A DNA stretch of 64,000 nucleotides from Frankineae bacterium MT45 (GTDB taxonomy: Bacteria; Actinomycetota; Actinomycetes; Mycobacteriales; Jatrophihabitantaceae), in contig LT629697.1 of assembly GCA_900100325.1 (NCBI GenBank), positions 3,407,423 through 3,471,422 of the forward strand. Direction: 5' to 3'. The notes beneath the pieces were generated by a model that made no database searches, was not told where the DNA came from, and saw only the letters and a program-made list of their open reading frames with translations. A program made the position numbers and the translations under genes. This document shows positions 15,062 through 23,407 of the stretch, in pieces; the stretch's first letter is position 1; each line of letters starts with the position of its first letter.

Positions 15062-16620
15062 CTTCTGACCAGCTCCGGCTTGGGGTTTGTCACACTCGAC
15101 GGACGGGGAGCGGCGGGGCGGCGGACGAACCGGAACCAGAGCGCCACCAGCGCGGCAACGACGGCCAACACCGCCAGGCTGGCCGCGATCTGCAGCAGCA
15201 ACCGGCGGGTATTGAGGTCACTCACCGCCTCGTGCGCGCTCGCGGCGGCAGCGATGGTGACCGCGGAAGGCCACTTTGTCGTGCTCAGCTGCGGCGCCAA
15301 TTGAGCCACGCCGACTGAGAAGGTTGGCGTGATGACCGTCTTCTGCTGGACCTGGGCGTCGATGACCTGCCCGGTGCGGGGCTCGACCCAGAGCGTCAAC
15401 TGCGCGATGTCGGCGTAGCTGACCGGCACCTCCCCCGGCTTGGCGAGCACCCCGAACGGCAGCGAACCACCGTTGAGCTTGGCGATCTCGGAGTAGCTGA
15501 GACTGCTCGGGCGGCCCGCCGCAGGCTGCGGCGCGACACCGGCCCGGTAGACGTCAACGAGCATGCCTTCGTGGATCTCGGTGCCGTCGATCGTCGCCGT
15601 GCCGCTGAGCCTGCGACTGGCGGCCTCGCTGCCGACCACCGCGCTGTAGTCGCTCGTCGTGGCGCCCGGGTTGTGCAGGGAGGCCCCGTTCTGAGTGCCG
15701 ACTGACGACGCCGGAGCGGCTGGCTTGGCCGGAGCGAGCACGGCCAGCAGCAGCGCGGCAACCCCCGCCGTGGCCGCGATCGCGGCGCTGATGCGGACGA
15801 CGACGCGATTGCTCAGCGCCCGTCCGGGTGGCCAGCCGACGTAGATGCCGACCGGGATGACGTACAGCAGCCAGCCCGTCAGTTCGATGAAGACGGGCCG
15901 GGCCTGAATGCCGAGCATTCCGGTGAGCAGCGACTCCTGGACGGTGCCCGGCGTGACCAGGGCGCTGAGGTCGAGCACCTGGTGCTGGCCGAGGTTGAGC
16001 CAGCCGGCCTCGTGGGCGGTGTGCAGGGCGCTGACGACCAGGCCGGCGCTGACCAGGACGAGCATGACGCCGGTGATCCGGAAGAAGCGGGAGAGGTTCA
16101 GCTTCACGCCGCCGCGGTAGATGCCGTAGCCGATCCCGATGGCGACGGCGATCCCGAGGACGGCGCCGGTGGTCGCGGTGGCACCGTTTGCGCTCTCGTT
16201 GTAGGCGGCGAGGAGGAAGACCGATGTCTCGAAGCCTTCGCGCAGCACGGCCAGGAACGCCATGACGACGAGTGCCCAGCCGGAGCCCTCGGCCAGTGCC
16301 TCGGCCGCGGCACCCTCGAGCTGCCCCTTGAGTGAGCGGGAGTTCCGGCGCATCCAGACGACCATGTAAGTGACCATCGCGACCGCGACGAGGCCGATAA
16401 CCGTCTCCAGGCCCTCCTGCTGACGCTGTGGGAGGTTCTGCGAGAAGATCCGCAGCGCGACACCGACACCGATACAGAGCACGGTGGCCGACAGGACACC
16501 GATCCAGACCCAGCGCAGCAGATCTCGGCGCTCGCGCTGGCGCAGGAACGCCGCCACGATCCCGACGATGAGCGCCGCCTCGAGCCCTTCGCGTAAGCCG
16601 ATCACGAAGGTAGGCAGCAT
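15058..16620 (-). CDS. efeU: EfeU: FTR1-family iron permease with large C-terminal extension
   Basis: 520 residues from the ATG giving MLPTFVIGLREGLEAA, the usual FTR1 start, with GGAAAGG upstream; an ATG 36 bases earlier is less likely. Seven membrane helices fill about residues 1-290. The iron-binding motifs REGLE (about 10-14) and REGFE (in the fourth helix) are intact. The C-terminal part is unusual: an outside region of about 190 residues (DGTEIHEGMLVDVYRAG, then LWVEPRTGQVIDAQVQ) followed by a last membrane helix and a basic tail (WFRFVRRPA). Ordinary EfeU is about 280 residues. The extension recalls DUF3068-type exported domains. Confidence 0.92.
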   Translation of the reverse strand: MLPTFVIGLREGLEAALIVGIVAAFLRQRERRDLLRWVWIGVLSATVLCIGVGVALRIFSQNLPQRQQEGLETVIGLVAVAMVTYMVVWMRRNSRSLKGQLEGAAAEALAEGSGWALVVMAFLAVLREGFETSVFLLAAYNESANGATATTGAVLGIAVAIGIGYGIYRGGVKLNLSRFFRITGVMLVLVSAGLVVSALHTAHEAGWLNLGQHQVLDLSALVTPGTVQESLLTGMLGIQARPVFIELTGWLLYVIPVGIYVGWPPGRALSNRVVVRISAAIAATAGVAALLLAVLAPAKPAAPASSVGTQNGASLHNPGATTSDYSAVVGSEAASRRLSGTATIDGTEIHEGMLVDVYRAGVAPQPAAGRPSSLSYSEIAKLNGGSLPFGVLAKPGEVPVSYADIAQLTLWVEPRTGQVIDAQVQQKTVITPTFSVGVAQLAPQLSTTKWPSAVTIAAAASAHEAVSDLNTRRLLLQIAASLAVLAVVAALVALWFRFVRRPAAPRPSSVTNPKPELVRS

Positions 16621-16669
16621 GCCGCGAGAGCCTTTCCGGTGAGGCCGCAGGAGCACAGCCGAGACGAGT

Positions 16670-16703
16670 TTAGGGTCACCTTACGACGGTAAGGCTACCC
16701 TAA
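16670..16703. promoter_or_regulatory. Double IdeR-like site upstream of efeU
   Basis: A 34-bp near-palindrome: TTAGGGTCACCTTAC, then GACG, then GTAAGGCTACCCTAA. The right half with the spacer (GACGGTAAGGCTACCCTAA) matches 14 of 19 IdeR consensus positions; the left half is weaker. It is centred about 66 bp before the efeU start, suitable for iron-dependent repression of the whole operon. The rest of 16621-16765 has no gene. Confidence 0.7.
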
Positions 16704-16765
16704 TGGTGCTCGATCGCATCCTGTGAGTCGTATCGCTCGGAGCGGTTGACTCGGTCCCTATAGAC

Positions 16766-17299
16766 CTAGTCGAGGCTCGGCGCGGGGTCGCCTCGCAGCC
16801 GGCTGTACATCACCAGATCGTGCCACTCGCCGGCCCGGAACTGGGCGTGCCGCAGCACGCCCTCCCGCTGGTACCCCGCCTTCACCAGCGCTCGCTGCTC
16901 AGCGATGTTCTCGACGTCGGTGGAGGCCTCCAGTCGCTCGACGAGCGTGTTGGCGAAGAGGTATTTGGCGATCTCGTCCTGGGCGGCGGTGCCGTAGCCC
17001 CGGCCGCGGTGGGCCGCGCGCAGATGGATGCCGACGTTGTAGGCGCGCGCCGAGGCGGACGGGCCGTGCTGCAGCGCGAACCAGCCGACGGTGCCGGCCA
17101 GCTCGTCGTCGTCGGTGATGACCGCGAGTGATCCCAGGTTGTCAGTGATGAACCCGTCGGCGTTGAAGCGTCGCTGCGCCGAGTTGGCGGCCCGGAATCC
17201 GAAGAACCCGAATGGGTCGTCGTCCGGGCCTTCGGCGGTCATGTCAGCCAGGGCGTCCAGGTCAGTGGCCTGGATGGGGCGTAGACGAACGGTAGCCAT
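16766..17299 (-). CDS. GNAT acetyltransferase, RimJ/RimL type
   Basis: 177 residues from the ATG giving MATVRLRPIQATDLDAL; the longer frame has no fitting ribosome site. GNAT landmarks: VRLRPI first strand, AVITDDDELAGTVGW, acetyl-CoA loop RAAHRGRGYGTAAQDEI, and LVERLEASTDVENIAEQRALVKAGYQREGVLRHA. These match the N-terminal/small-molecule acetyltransferase subgroup (Acetyltransf_3). Substrate unknown. Probably monocistronic. Confidence 0.85.
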   Translation of the reverse strand: MATVRLRPIQATDLDALADMTAEGPDDDPFGFFGFRAANSAQRRFNADGFITDNLGSLAVITDDDELAGTVGWFALQHGPSASARAYNVGIHLRAAHRGRGYGTAAQDEIAKYLFANTLVERLEASTDVENIAEQRALVKAGYQREGVLRHAQFRAGEWHDLVMYSRLRGDPAPSLD

Positions 17300-17333
17300 T
17301 CGAGTGAGTGTATTGACTTGCGCAGCTAGCAAC

Positions 17334-17768
17334 CTAGAACGGGGAGACGCCGCCCATCGGCAGCCCCGGCTCGGCCAGCTCGTCGCTCAGCAGAGTGCCC
17401 TGGTGATGCAGCAGGCGCCAGGGGCCGTCCGGGCTGCGACGCCACAGCGAGGTACGTCGGGCCCGCCGGGGCGGACGTCCGTGCCGGACGGAGACATAGG
17501 TGAGCAGCACCAGCTCCGGTGTCAGCACCCGGCTCGTCAACTCTGTCGCCTCGATGACCCCGGAGTGCCCGCTGTGCGGCGTGGCGTCACTCTGCTCGGC
17601 GGCGAGTTCAGCACTGATCTCGGCACGGTTCCATAGCCGCCCGGAGGCGCCGATCTCCTGGAAATCGGGGTCGAGGAGGACGTCGACGAGGTGCTGTGTG
17701 CGCCGCACCGACAACGAAAGAAGCGCCAGCTCGCGTTCGACGACGGCCTGGACGTCCACCGTGCTCAT
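17334..17768 (-). CDS. SnoaL-like/DUF4440 family protein
   Basis: 144 residues from the ATG giving MSTVDVQAVVERELALLS; longer in-frame extension runs antisense to the LysE gene and is rejected. The pattern is DUF4440: a first helix, LLDPDFQEIGASGRLWNRAEI, a variable strand region, and a final TSLWRRSPDGPWRLLHHQGT. This is the cone-shaped NTF2-like fold. Such proteins are cytosolic with unknown or varied ligands. It is divergent from the LysE gene with a 106-bp shared promoter region. Confidence 0.8.
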   Translation of the reverse strand: MSTVDVQAVVERELALLSLSVRRTQHLVDVLLDPDFQEIGASGRLWNRAEISAELAAEQSDATPHSGHSGVIEATELTSRVLTPELVLLTYVSVRHGRPPRRARRTSLWRRSPDGPWRLLHHQGTLLSDELAEPGLPMGGVSPF

Positions 17769-17874
17769 AGCTGGCAGCCTGCTCCCATCCGCGCCGGATA
17801 TCCAGTGGCTGAGGCCCTTCGCAGCCAGCGCTAGGCTCGGTTTCACAGGTGGGCGTGAGCGAGGTAGGTGACGT

Positions 17875-18540
17875 ATGACCCTCTGGTCGCTGCTGGCGTT
17901 CGGCCTGGCCGTCTTGCCGATCTGCCTCACGCCCGGAGTGAGTTTCACGCTTGTCACGCAGCGGGTGCTTGACCGCGGCACGGGTGCCGGCGTCTCGGTG
18001 ATCCTCGGAACCTGCGGCGGGCTGATGTGCCACGCCACGCTGGCCGGACTCGGCCTCTCGGCGCTGGTCATGCAGTCCTCCGAGGCATTCACCGTGGTGA
18101 AGATCGCCGGGGCGCTGTATCTCGTACTGCTCGGAGTGCGCTCACTGTGGCGAGCTCGTGGCAGGTTTGCCGCACCAACCGGCGGCCCCACAGCCGCTCC
18201 GACGTCCGCGAATATCGGACGGACGAGGCGGCTCCCCTGGCAAGGACGAGGCGATTTTCTACAGGGTTTTCTTGGCAACGTGCTCAATCCGAAAGCCGCC
18301 GCGGTGTACTTGACGCTCGCCCCGCAATTCCTGCATCCACGCTCTCCGTTGCTGCCGCAGACGCTCATGCTGGGCGCGGCCCATGCGACGGTCGCGGCGA
18401 GCTGGTTGCTCAGCTGGACGCTCGTCGTGCAGCTATCTCGGCGCACATTCAGTTCGCTCGGCTTCCGCCGGGCGATGGATCGGGTCACCGGAGCGGTGCT
18501 ACTTCTGTTGGGACTCCGGACGGCGTCCGCGACACGCTAG
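17875..18540 (+). CDS. LysE/RhtB family amino-acid exporter
   Basis: 221 residues, six predicted membrane helices. The N-terminal LPICLTPGVSFTLVTQRVLDRG matches the LysE/RhtB signature (P-G-P-like turn, then a hydrophobic helix), as do GALYLVLLGVRSLWRARG and FLQGFLGNVLNPKAAAVYL. The family exports amino acids or derivatives by proton exchange. A GAGGTAGGTG ribosome site precedes the ATG. The substrate is unknown. Confidence 0.87.
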   Translation: MTLWSLLAFGLAVLPICLTPGVSFTLVTQRVLDRGTGAGVSVILGTCGGLMCHATLAGLGLSALVMQSSEAFTVVKIAGALYLVLLGVRSLWRARGRFAAPTGGPTAAPTSANIGRTRRLPWQGRGDFLQGFLGNVLNPKAAAVYLTLAPQFLHPRSPLLPQTLMLGAAHATVAASWLLSWTLVVQLSRRTFSSLGFRRAMDRVTGAVLLLLGLRTASATR

Positions 18541-18548
18541 GAGGCGCG

Positions 18549-19007
18549 ATGTCCTCATTCGGACCGGCCAGCCCGTCCGTGCGGCGCGGGCTGGGTATCG
18601 GGATCATCGTGGTCGCGGCGATCGGCCTGCTGCTGCTCGGACGCCTCACCGCGCCGCACGCCAAGAACCAGCCGGGCAACTACCAGAGCGGATACAGCGC
18701 CGGAGTGAAGGCGGGTCAGTTGGAGGGCGTCCAGGAGGGACGGGCCAGCCAGGTCGGCAGCGAGGTGCCGGCCGCATCCCGGCAGCCGGTGGCCGATGCC
18801 TTCAACCGCGGTTACACGGCAGGTGAGAACGACGCCTTCACCGGCTACGACGGGGGCTGGGCGCTCGGCGTGCCGTACATCATCACCCTGCAGCCAGGGG
18901 TCGGCGGCATCACCTACCGGATCGATGCCCGCACCGAACTACAGCCGAGCGTCAACTACTACCTCTGCCCGGACGGCCACAGCCTCTGCCAAGAGCCACG
19001 CCCCTAA
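18549..19007 (+). CDS. Membrane-anchored hypothetical protein
   Basis: 152 residues, starting 8 bp after the LysE stop, so cotranscribed. One N-terminal membrane helix (GIGIIVVAAIGLLLLGRL, about 14-31) is followed by an outside part. That part is rich in G, Y, A and Q with quasi-repeats (YQSGYSAGVKAG, FNRGYTAGENDAF) and ends with VNYYLCPDGHSLCQEP, two cysteines that could form a disulfide. The repeats resemble those of membrane-tethered actinobacterial orphans. No function is recognised. Confidence 0.65.
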   Translation: MSSFGPASPSVRRGLGIGIIVVAAIGLLLLGRLTAPHAKNQPGNYQSGYSAGVKAGQLEGVQEGRASQVGSEVPAASRQPVADAFNRGYTAGENDAFTGYDGGWALGVPYIITLQPGVGGITYRIDARTELQPSVNYYLCPDGHSLCQEPRP

Positions 19008-19018
19008 CTGGCCGCCCG

Positions 19019-19786
19019 CTAGAGCGGCGTCGTGTACGCGCTGCTGATGCCACCGTCCACCATGAAGGTGGTCGCGGTGACGAAGGAGGCGTCGTCACTG
19101 GCCAGGAACGCCACCGCGGCCGCGATCTCCGAGGCCTCACCGAAACGCCCCATCGGGATGTGCACCAGGCGCCGGGCGGCCCGCTCCGGGTCCTTGGCGA
19201 AGAGCTCCTGCAGCAGCGGCGTGTTCACCGGTCCCGGGCAGAGCGCGTTGACCCGAATGCCTTCCCGGGCGAACTCCACCGCCAGCTCGCGGCTCATGGC
19301 CAGCACCCCACCCTTGCTTGCGGTGTAGGAGATCTGGGACGTCGCCGAGCCCATAACAGCAACAAAAGAAGCGGTGTTGATGATCGACCCGCCACCGCCG
19401 GCCCGCATGTGCTCGATGGCGTACTTGCTGCACAGGTAGACGCTGGTGAGGTTCACCTCCTGCACCCGCTTCCACGCCTCCAGCCCGGTGGCCAGGATCG
19501 AGTCGTCCTCGGGCGGGGAGATTCCCGCGTTGTTAAAGGCGATGTGCAAGCCGCCGTAGGTGTCGACCGCGCTCTGGAAGAGCGCCTTGACCTGCTCCTC
19601 GTCGGTGACGTCGACCGAGACGTACGTCCCGCCGACCTGGTCGGCCGCGGCCTTACCCGCAACAGCGTCGATGTCTGCGCAGACGACCTTCGCCCCCTCG
19701 GCTGCGAAGCGCACCGCGGTGGCCAGGCCGATGCCGCTCCCGGCCCCGGTGATCACGGCGACCTTGCCGGCGAGACGATCAGACAT
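19019..19786 (-). CDS. Short-chain dehydrogenase/reductase of the gamma-glutamyl-amine cluster
   Basis: 255 residues, classical SDR. TGAGSGIG binds NAD(P); ADID after the second strand favours NAD(H). NNAG and the catalytic set S (in TSQIS), Y and K (YTASK) are intact. It is the last gene of the leftward group SDR, aldehyde dehydrogenase, glutamine-synthetase-like ligase. In that setting it could oxidise a gamma-glutamylated amino alcohol to the aldehyde handled by the next enzyme (inference). Annotation by homology alone would be 3-oxoacyl-ACP-reductase-like. Confidence 0.88.
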   Translation of the reverse strand: MSDRLAGKVAVITGAGSGIGLATAVRFAAEGAKVVCADIDAVAGKAAADQVGGTYVSVDVTDEEQVKALFQSAVDTYGGLHIAFNNAGISPPEDDSILATGLEAWKRVQEVNLTSVYLCSKYAIEHMRAGGGGSIINTASFVAVMGSATSQISYTASKGGVLAMSRELAVEFAREGIRVNALCPGPVNTPLLQELFAKDPERAARRLVHIPMGRFGEASEIAAAVAFLASDDASFVTATTFMVDGGISSAYTTPL

Positions 19787-19828
19787 ACGGATTCTCCTTA
19801 TATTCAGGCACAGACGGGCAGGCGCGGA

Positions 19829-21187
19829 CTAGCGGTTGGAGATGAAGACGTTCTTGGTCTCGGTGAAGGCCAACGGCGCGTCCGGGCCGAGTTCCCGTCC
19901 AAGGCCCGAGGACTTGTAGCCACCGAAGGGCGTCCAGTACCGGACCGAGGAGTTCGAGTTGACGCTCAGGTTGCCGGCCTCGACGCCCCGGCTGACCCGG
20001 ATCGCCTTCCCCGTGTTGGAGGTCCAGATCGAGCCACTCAACCCGAACTGGCTGTCATTGGCGATCCGGATGGCGTCGGCCTCGTCGACGAAGGGCACCA
20101 CCGTGACAACAGGGCCGAAGATCTCCTCATGCAGCAGCGGGTCGGCCGGATCGCTGGGGGTGAGGACGGTCGGCGGGAACCAGAAGCCGGCACCCCGCGG
20201 CGCCTCGCCCTGGAAGGCGACCGGCGCCGACTCCGGCACGAACGAGGCGACCCGGTCTCGCTGCAGCGCGCTGATGAGCGGCCCCATCTCGGTCTTCTCG
20301 TCCTCCGGAGCCCCGACCACCACGCCGCGCACGGCGGCTTCGAAGAGCGGCATGAACCGGTCGAAGGCACTCCGCTCGACGAGGATTCGTGACCGGGCGC
20401 AGCAGTCCTGGCCGGCGTTGTCGAAGACGGCATATGGCGCACCGGCCGCGGCGGCCTCGAGATCGGCGTCAGCGAAGATGATGTTCGCACTCTTCCCACC
20501 GAGCTCCAGCGTCACCGGCTTCAGGTGGGCCGCCGACCCGGCCAGCACTCCACGCCCGACCTCGGTCGAGCCGGTGAAGACGATCTTCGCCACGTCCGGA
20601 TGGTCGACGAACCGCTGCCCGACGATGCGCCCCTTCCCCGGCAGCACTTGGAAGACGTCCTCCGGGATGCCGGCCTGCAGGGCGAGTTCAGCCAGGCGCA
20701 GCGCGGTCAACGGCGTGTACTCGGCCGGTTTGAGCACCACCGTGTTGCCGGCGGCCAGGGCCGGGGCGAAGCCCCACGAGGCGATCGGCATGGGGAAGTT
20801 CCACGGCACGATGACGCCCACAACACCCAATGGTTCGTGGATGGTGATGTCGAGACCGTCGGCCACCGGGATCTGCTGGCCAATGAGCCGCTCGGGCGCA
20901 CCCGAGTAGTAGGCGATCACGTCCCGGGCGTTTCCGGCCTCCCAGCGCGCGTTGCCGATGGTGTGCCCGGCGTTGCGTACCTCGAGCTGAGCCAGGTTCT
21001 CCAGGTCGGCATCGACGGCCTCGGCGAAGCGGCGCAGCAATCGGGCCCGGTCGCCCGGAGTCACCTCGCGCCAGGTCAGGAATGCCTTACGGGAGCGGGC
21101 GATCGCCGCGTCGACGGCCTCCTGCTCCAGCAGCTCAACCGAGGTGACGATCTCTTCGGTGGCCGGGTTGATGACGTCGTAGTTGAT
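19829..21187 (-). CDS. Aldehyde dehydrogenase with apparent ATC start
   Basis: 452 residues if started at an ATC codon. The family N-terminus (INYDVINPATEEI) begins exactly there, after a very strong AGGAGGAGG site, and no ATG, GTG or TTG lies in frame at that point. The first standard in-frame start (GTG at 21064) would remove 41 conserved residues. Catalytic features are intact: PWNFP, FTGSTEVG, the Glu in LELGGKS, and the nucleophile Cys in NAGQDCCARS. NAD(P)-dependent oxidation of an aldehyde, here probably a gamma-glutamylated amino aldehyde (PuuC-like role), fits the neighbours. Confidence 0.85.
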   Translation of the reverse strand: MNYDVINPATEEIVTSVELLEQEAVDAAIARSRKAFLTWREVTPGDRARLLRRFAEAVDADLENLAQLEVRNAGHTIGNARWEAGNARDVIAYYSGAPERLIGQQIPVADGLDITIHEPLGVVGVIVPWNFPMPIASWGFAPALAAGNTVVLKPAEYTPLTALRLAELALQAGIPEDVFQVLPGKGRIVGQRFVDHPDVAKIVFTGSTEVGRGVLAGSAAHLKPVTLELGGKSANIIFADADLEAAAAGAPYAVFDNAGQDCCARSRILVERSAFDRFMPLFEAAVRGVVVGAPEDEKTEMGPLISALQRDRVASFVPESAPVAFQGEAPRGAGFWFPPTVLTPSDPADPLLHEEIFGPVVTVVPFVDEADAIRIANDSQFGLSGSIWTSNTGKAIRVSRGVEAGNLSVNSNSSVRYWTPFGGYKSSGLGRELGPDAPLAFTETKNVFISNR

Positions 21188-21198
21188 GGCTCCTCCTC

Positions 21199-22557
21199 CT
21201 ACATCCGCTCGAAGCCGCGTACGCGCTCCCAGTCGGTGACCGCGGCGTTGAAGGCCGCGACCTCGATCCGGGCGTTGTTCAGGTAGTGATCGACGACGTC
21301 GTCCCCGAAGGCCGAGCGGGCGACTGCGCTGTCACCGAAGAGCGCCGCCGCCTCGGCCAGGGTCCCCGGAACCTGCTCGGCGTCTGACTCGTAGGCATTT
21401 CCGACGAAGGCCGGCTCCAGCTCCAGCGAGTTGTCGATGCCGTGCAGGCCGGCCGCGATCATCGCGGCGACGGCCAGGTAGGGGTTGGCGTCTCCGCCCG
21501 GGACGCGGTTCTCGAAGCGCAGGCCGGCGCCGTGCCCAACCACCCGCAGCGCGCAGGTGCGGTTGTCGTGCCCCCACTTGACGGCGGTCGGCGCGAAGGA
21601 GCCGGGCGCGTAGCGCTTGTAGGAGTTGATGTTCGGAGCGAAGAAGAGCGTCAGCTCGCGCAGCGCCGCCAGCTGTCCGGCCATGAACTGCTCGAAGAGC
21701 GGCGAGACTCCACCGTCGCGATCACCGGTGAAGACGAGCCCGCCGTCGGCGTCGCGCAGGGATAGATGGATGTGGCAGGAGTTCCCCTCGCGCTCGTCGA
21801 ATTTCGCCATGAAAGTAAGGGCTTTCCCCTGCTGAGCCGCGATCTCCTTGGCGCCGTTCTTGTAGATGACGTGGTTGTCGCAGGTGGTGAGGGCATCGGC
21901 GAACATGAAGGCGATCTCCTGCTGCCCGAGGTTGCACTCCCCCTTGGCCGACTCCACGGTCATCCCCGCGTCGCGCATGCCCAGCCGGATCGCCCGCAGC
22001 AGCGGCTCGACCCGGGACGTCCCCAGCACCGAGTAGTCGACGTTGTACTGGTTGGCCGGACGCAGCCCCTGGTACCGCTTCTCGAAGGCCGTCTCATAGG
22101 TGTCGTCGAAGAGGATGAACTCAAGCTCAGTGCCGACGTAGGCGAGCCAGCCCCGCTCGGCCAACCGGTCGAGCTGTCGGCGCAGGATCTGCCGGGGAGA
22201 CGGCGTGACCGGCGAGGCGTCGTGCCAGGTGACGTCAGCCAGGACGAGTGCGGTGCCGGGCTGCCAGCTGAGGTAACGCAGAGTCTGCAGGTCGGGCGCC
22301 ATCGCGAAGTCGCTGTAGCCGGCCGCCCAGCTCGACATCGCGTAGCCGTCGACGGTGTTCATGTCGATGTCCACGGCGAGCAGGTAGTTGCACCCCTCGG
22401 TTCCATGCTCGACCACGACGTTGAGGAAGTAGTTGGCGTCGAAGCGCTTCCCCTGCAACCGCCCTTGCATATCGACGATCGCCACCACAACCGTGTCGAT
22501 GCTGCCGTTGGCCACATCGACCCGAAGCGCTTCCAATGACAGCGGTGCAGGCGACAC
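21199..22557 (-). CDS. Glutamine-synthetase-like gamma-glutamyl-amine ligase
   Basis: 452 residues, GS-fold ligase of the GlnA3/GlnA4/PuuA branch rather than housekeeping GlnA. The N-terminal beta-grasp (VVVAIVDMQGRLQGKRF) is followed by the catalytic barrel: TELEFILF, ECNLGQQEIAF, NSCHIHLSL, NINSYKRYAPGSFAP and RFENRVPGGDANPYL. It would use ATP to join glutamate to an amine such as ethanolamine or a polyamine. First gene of the leftward transcript with the dehydrogenases. Streptomyces homologues of this arrangement act on ethanolamine or polyamines; which applies here cannot be decided from sequence. Confidence 0.88.
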   Translation of the reverse strand: MSPAPLSLEALRVDVANGSIDTVVVAIVDMQGRLQGKRFDANYFLNVVVEHGTEGCNYLLAVDIDMNTVDGYAMSSWAAGYSDFAMAPDLQTLRYLSWQPGTALVLADVTWHDASPVTPSPRQILRRQLDRLAERGWLAYVGTELEFILFDDTYETAFEKRYQGLRPANQYNVDYSVLGTSRVEPLLRAIRLGMRDAGMTVESAKGECNLGQQEIAFMFADALTTCDNHVIYKNGAKEIAAQQGKALTFMAKFDEREGNSCHIHLSLRDADGGLVFTGDRDGGVSPLFEQFMAGQLAALRELTLFFAPNINSYKRYAPGSFAPTAVKWGHDNRTCALRVVGHGAGLRFENRVPGGDANPYLAVAAMIAAGLHGIDNSLELEPAFVGNAYESDAEQVPGTLAEAAALFGDSAVARSAFGDDVVDHYLNNARIEVAAFNAAVTDWERVRGFERM

Positions 22558-22655
22558 GGCGGATCCTCTCTGTCGCTTGCGAACGCGAAGGTTTCATCAA
22601 CATACCTTTTCGGGCCCGGCTAAGGAAGGACCTCCGCGCTTCGCTTTTCAGGTTT

Positions 22656-22681
22656 GCCAGCCGCAGTTATCCGCGACTGGC
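22656..22681 (-). terminator. Weak hairpin after the GntR gene
   Basis: GCCAGCCGC (22656-22664) and GCGACTGGC (22673-22681) form a stem with one mismatch just beyond the stop of the leftward GntR gene. The rest of 22558-22655 is the promoter region of the ligase gene, where a GntR operator is expected; I saw no clear palindrome. Confidence 0.4.
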
Positions 22682-22684
22682 TGG

Positions 22685-23407
22685 CTAGAGCAGCCCGCGC
22701 AGCAGCGCCGCCGTGGCGTCGACGTGCTCCTCCATGCAGGTGCGGGCGGCGTCCGGTTCGCCGTTGATGATGGCCGAGACGATCGCCGTGTGCTGCTCGT
22801 CGGAGTGGGCGATGTTCACGTCGAGCACCGGGATCGCCCGCAGCAGTCGGTCCAGGCGAAGCTGTACATCGGCGACGGCGGCGACCAGCGTCGGGCTCCC
22901 GGCCGCCGCGGCGATCGTCATGTGCAGCCGCGAGTCGGCCAGCCGGCGGCTACCCGGTTCGTGGTCGGCCGCCGCGGCCAGACAGCGCTGCAGCGTCGCC
23001 ACATCCACGTCACTCAGCTTGCGGGTGGCCGCCAGCGCCGCCGCTCCCGGCTCGATGACCCGGCGCATATCCAGCGCGTCGTCGATGGCCGTCCGCATAG
23101 ACTCGTCGAGCTGCTCCACTCCGCGCGGTGTCACTGACTTGTGGGCGACGACGAAGGTTCCACCTCCGCGACCCCGCGTTGACTCGACCATGCCGGAGTC
23201 GCGCAGCGCCTTGATCGCCTCGCGCAGGGTCACCCGGCTCACGCCCAGCGTCAGCGCCAGCTCGCGTTCGGGTGGCAGCCGATCACCCTCGCTGAGGACG
23301 CCGAGTTTGATGGCCCGCGCGAGCCGTTCGACGGTGACCTCGAAGGCGTTGCGAATGGGGACGGGCGAGTAGACGGCATCGGCCCAGAGCGATTCGACGC
23401 TGGTCAT
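22685..23407 (-). CDS. FadR-type GntR regulator
   Basis: 240 residues. The winged helix-turn-helix (LGVLSEGDRLPPERELA, then SRVTLREAIKALRDSGMVE and TRGRGGGTFV) fills the first 85 residues. An all-helical FCD ligand domain follows, with R-IEPGAAALAA, HMTIAAAAGSP, and EQHTAIVSAI ending in EEHVDATAALL; the D/H positions fit a metal-binding FCD. It is coupled to the upstream C26 hydrolase gene by an ATGA overlap and precedes the ligase gene. It is probably the repressor of the amine cluster, responding to a carboxylate or gamma-glutamyl intermediate (inference). Confidence 0.88.
   Translation of the reverse strand: MTSVESLWADAVYSPVPIRNAFEVTVERLARAIKLGVLSEGDRLPPERELALTLGVSRVTLREAIKALRDSGMVESTRGRGGGTFVVAHKSVTPRGVEQLDESMRTAIDDALDMRRVIEPGAAALAATRKLSDVDVATLQRCLAAAADHEPGSRRLADSRLHMTIAAAAGSPTLVAAVADVQLRLDRLLRAIPVLDVNIAHSDEQHTAIVSAIINGEPDAARTCMEEHVDATAALLRGLL

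Noticed and set aside
19829-21064. Aldehyde dehydrogenase starting at GTG 21064
   Set aside because: It would lack 41 conserved N-terminal residues and has no ribosome site, whereas AGGAGGAGG precedes the ATC start.
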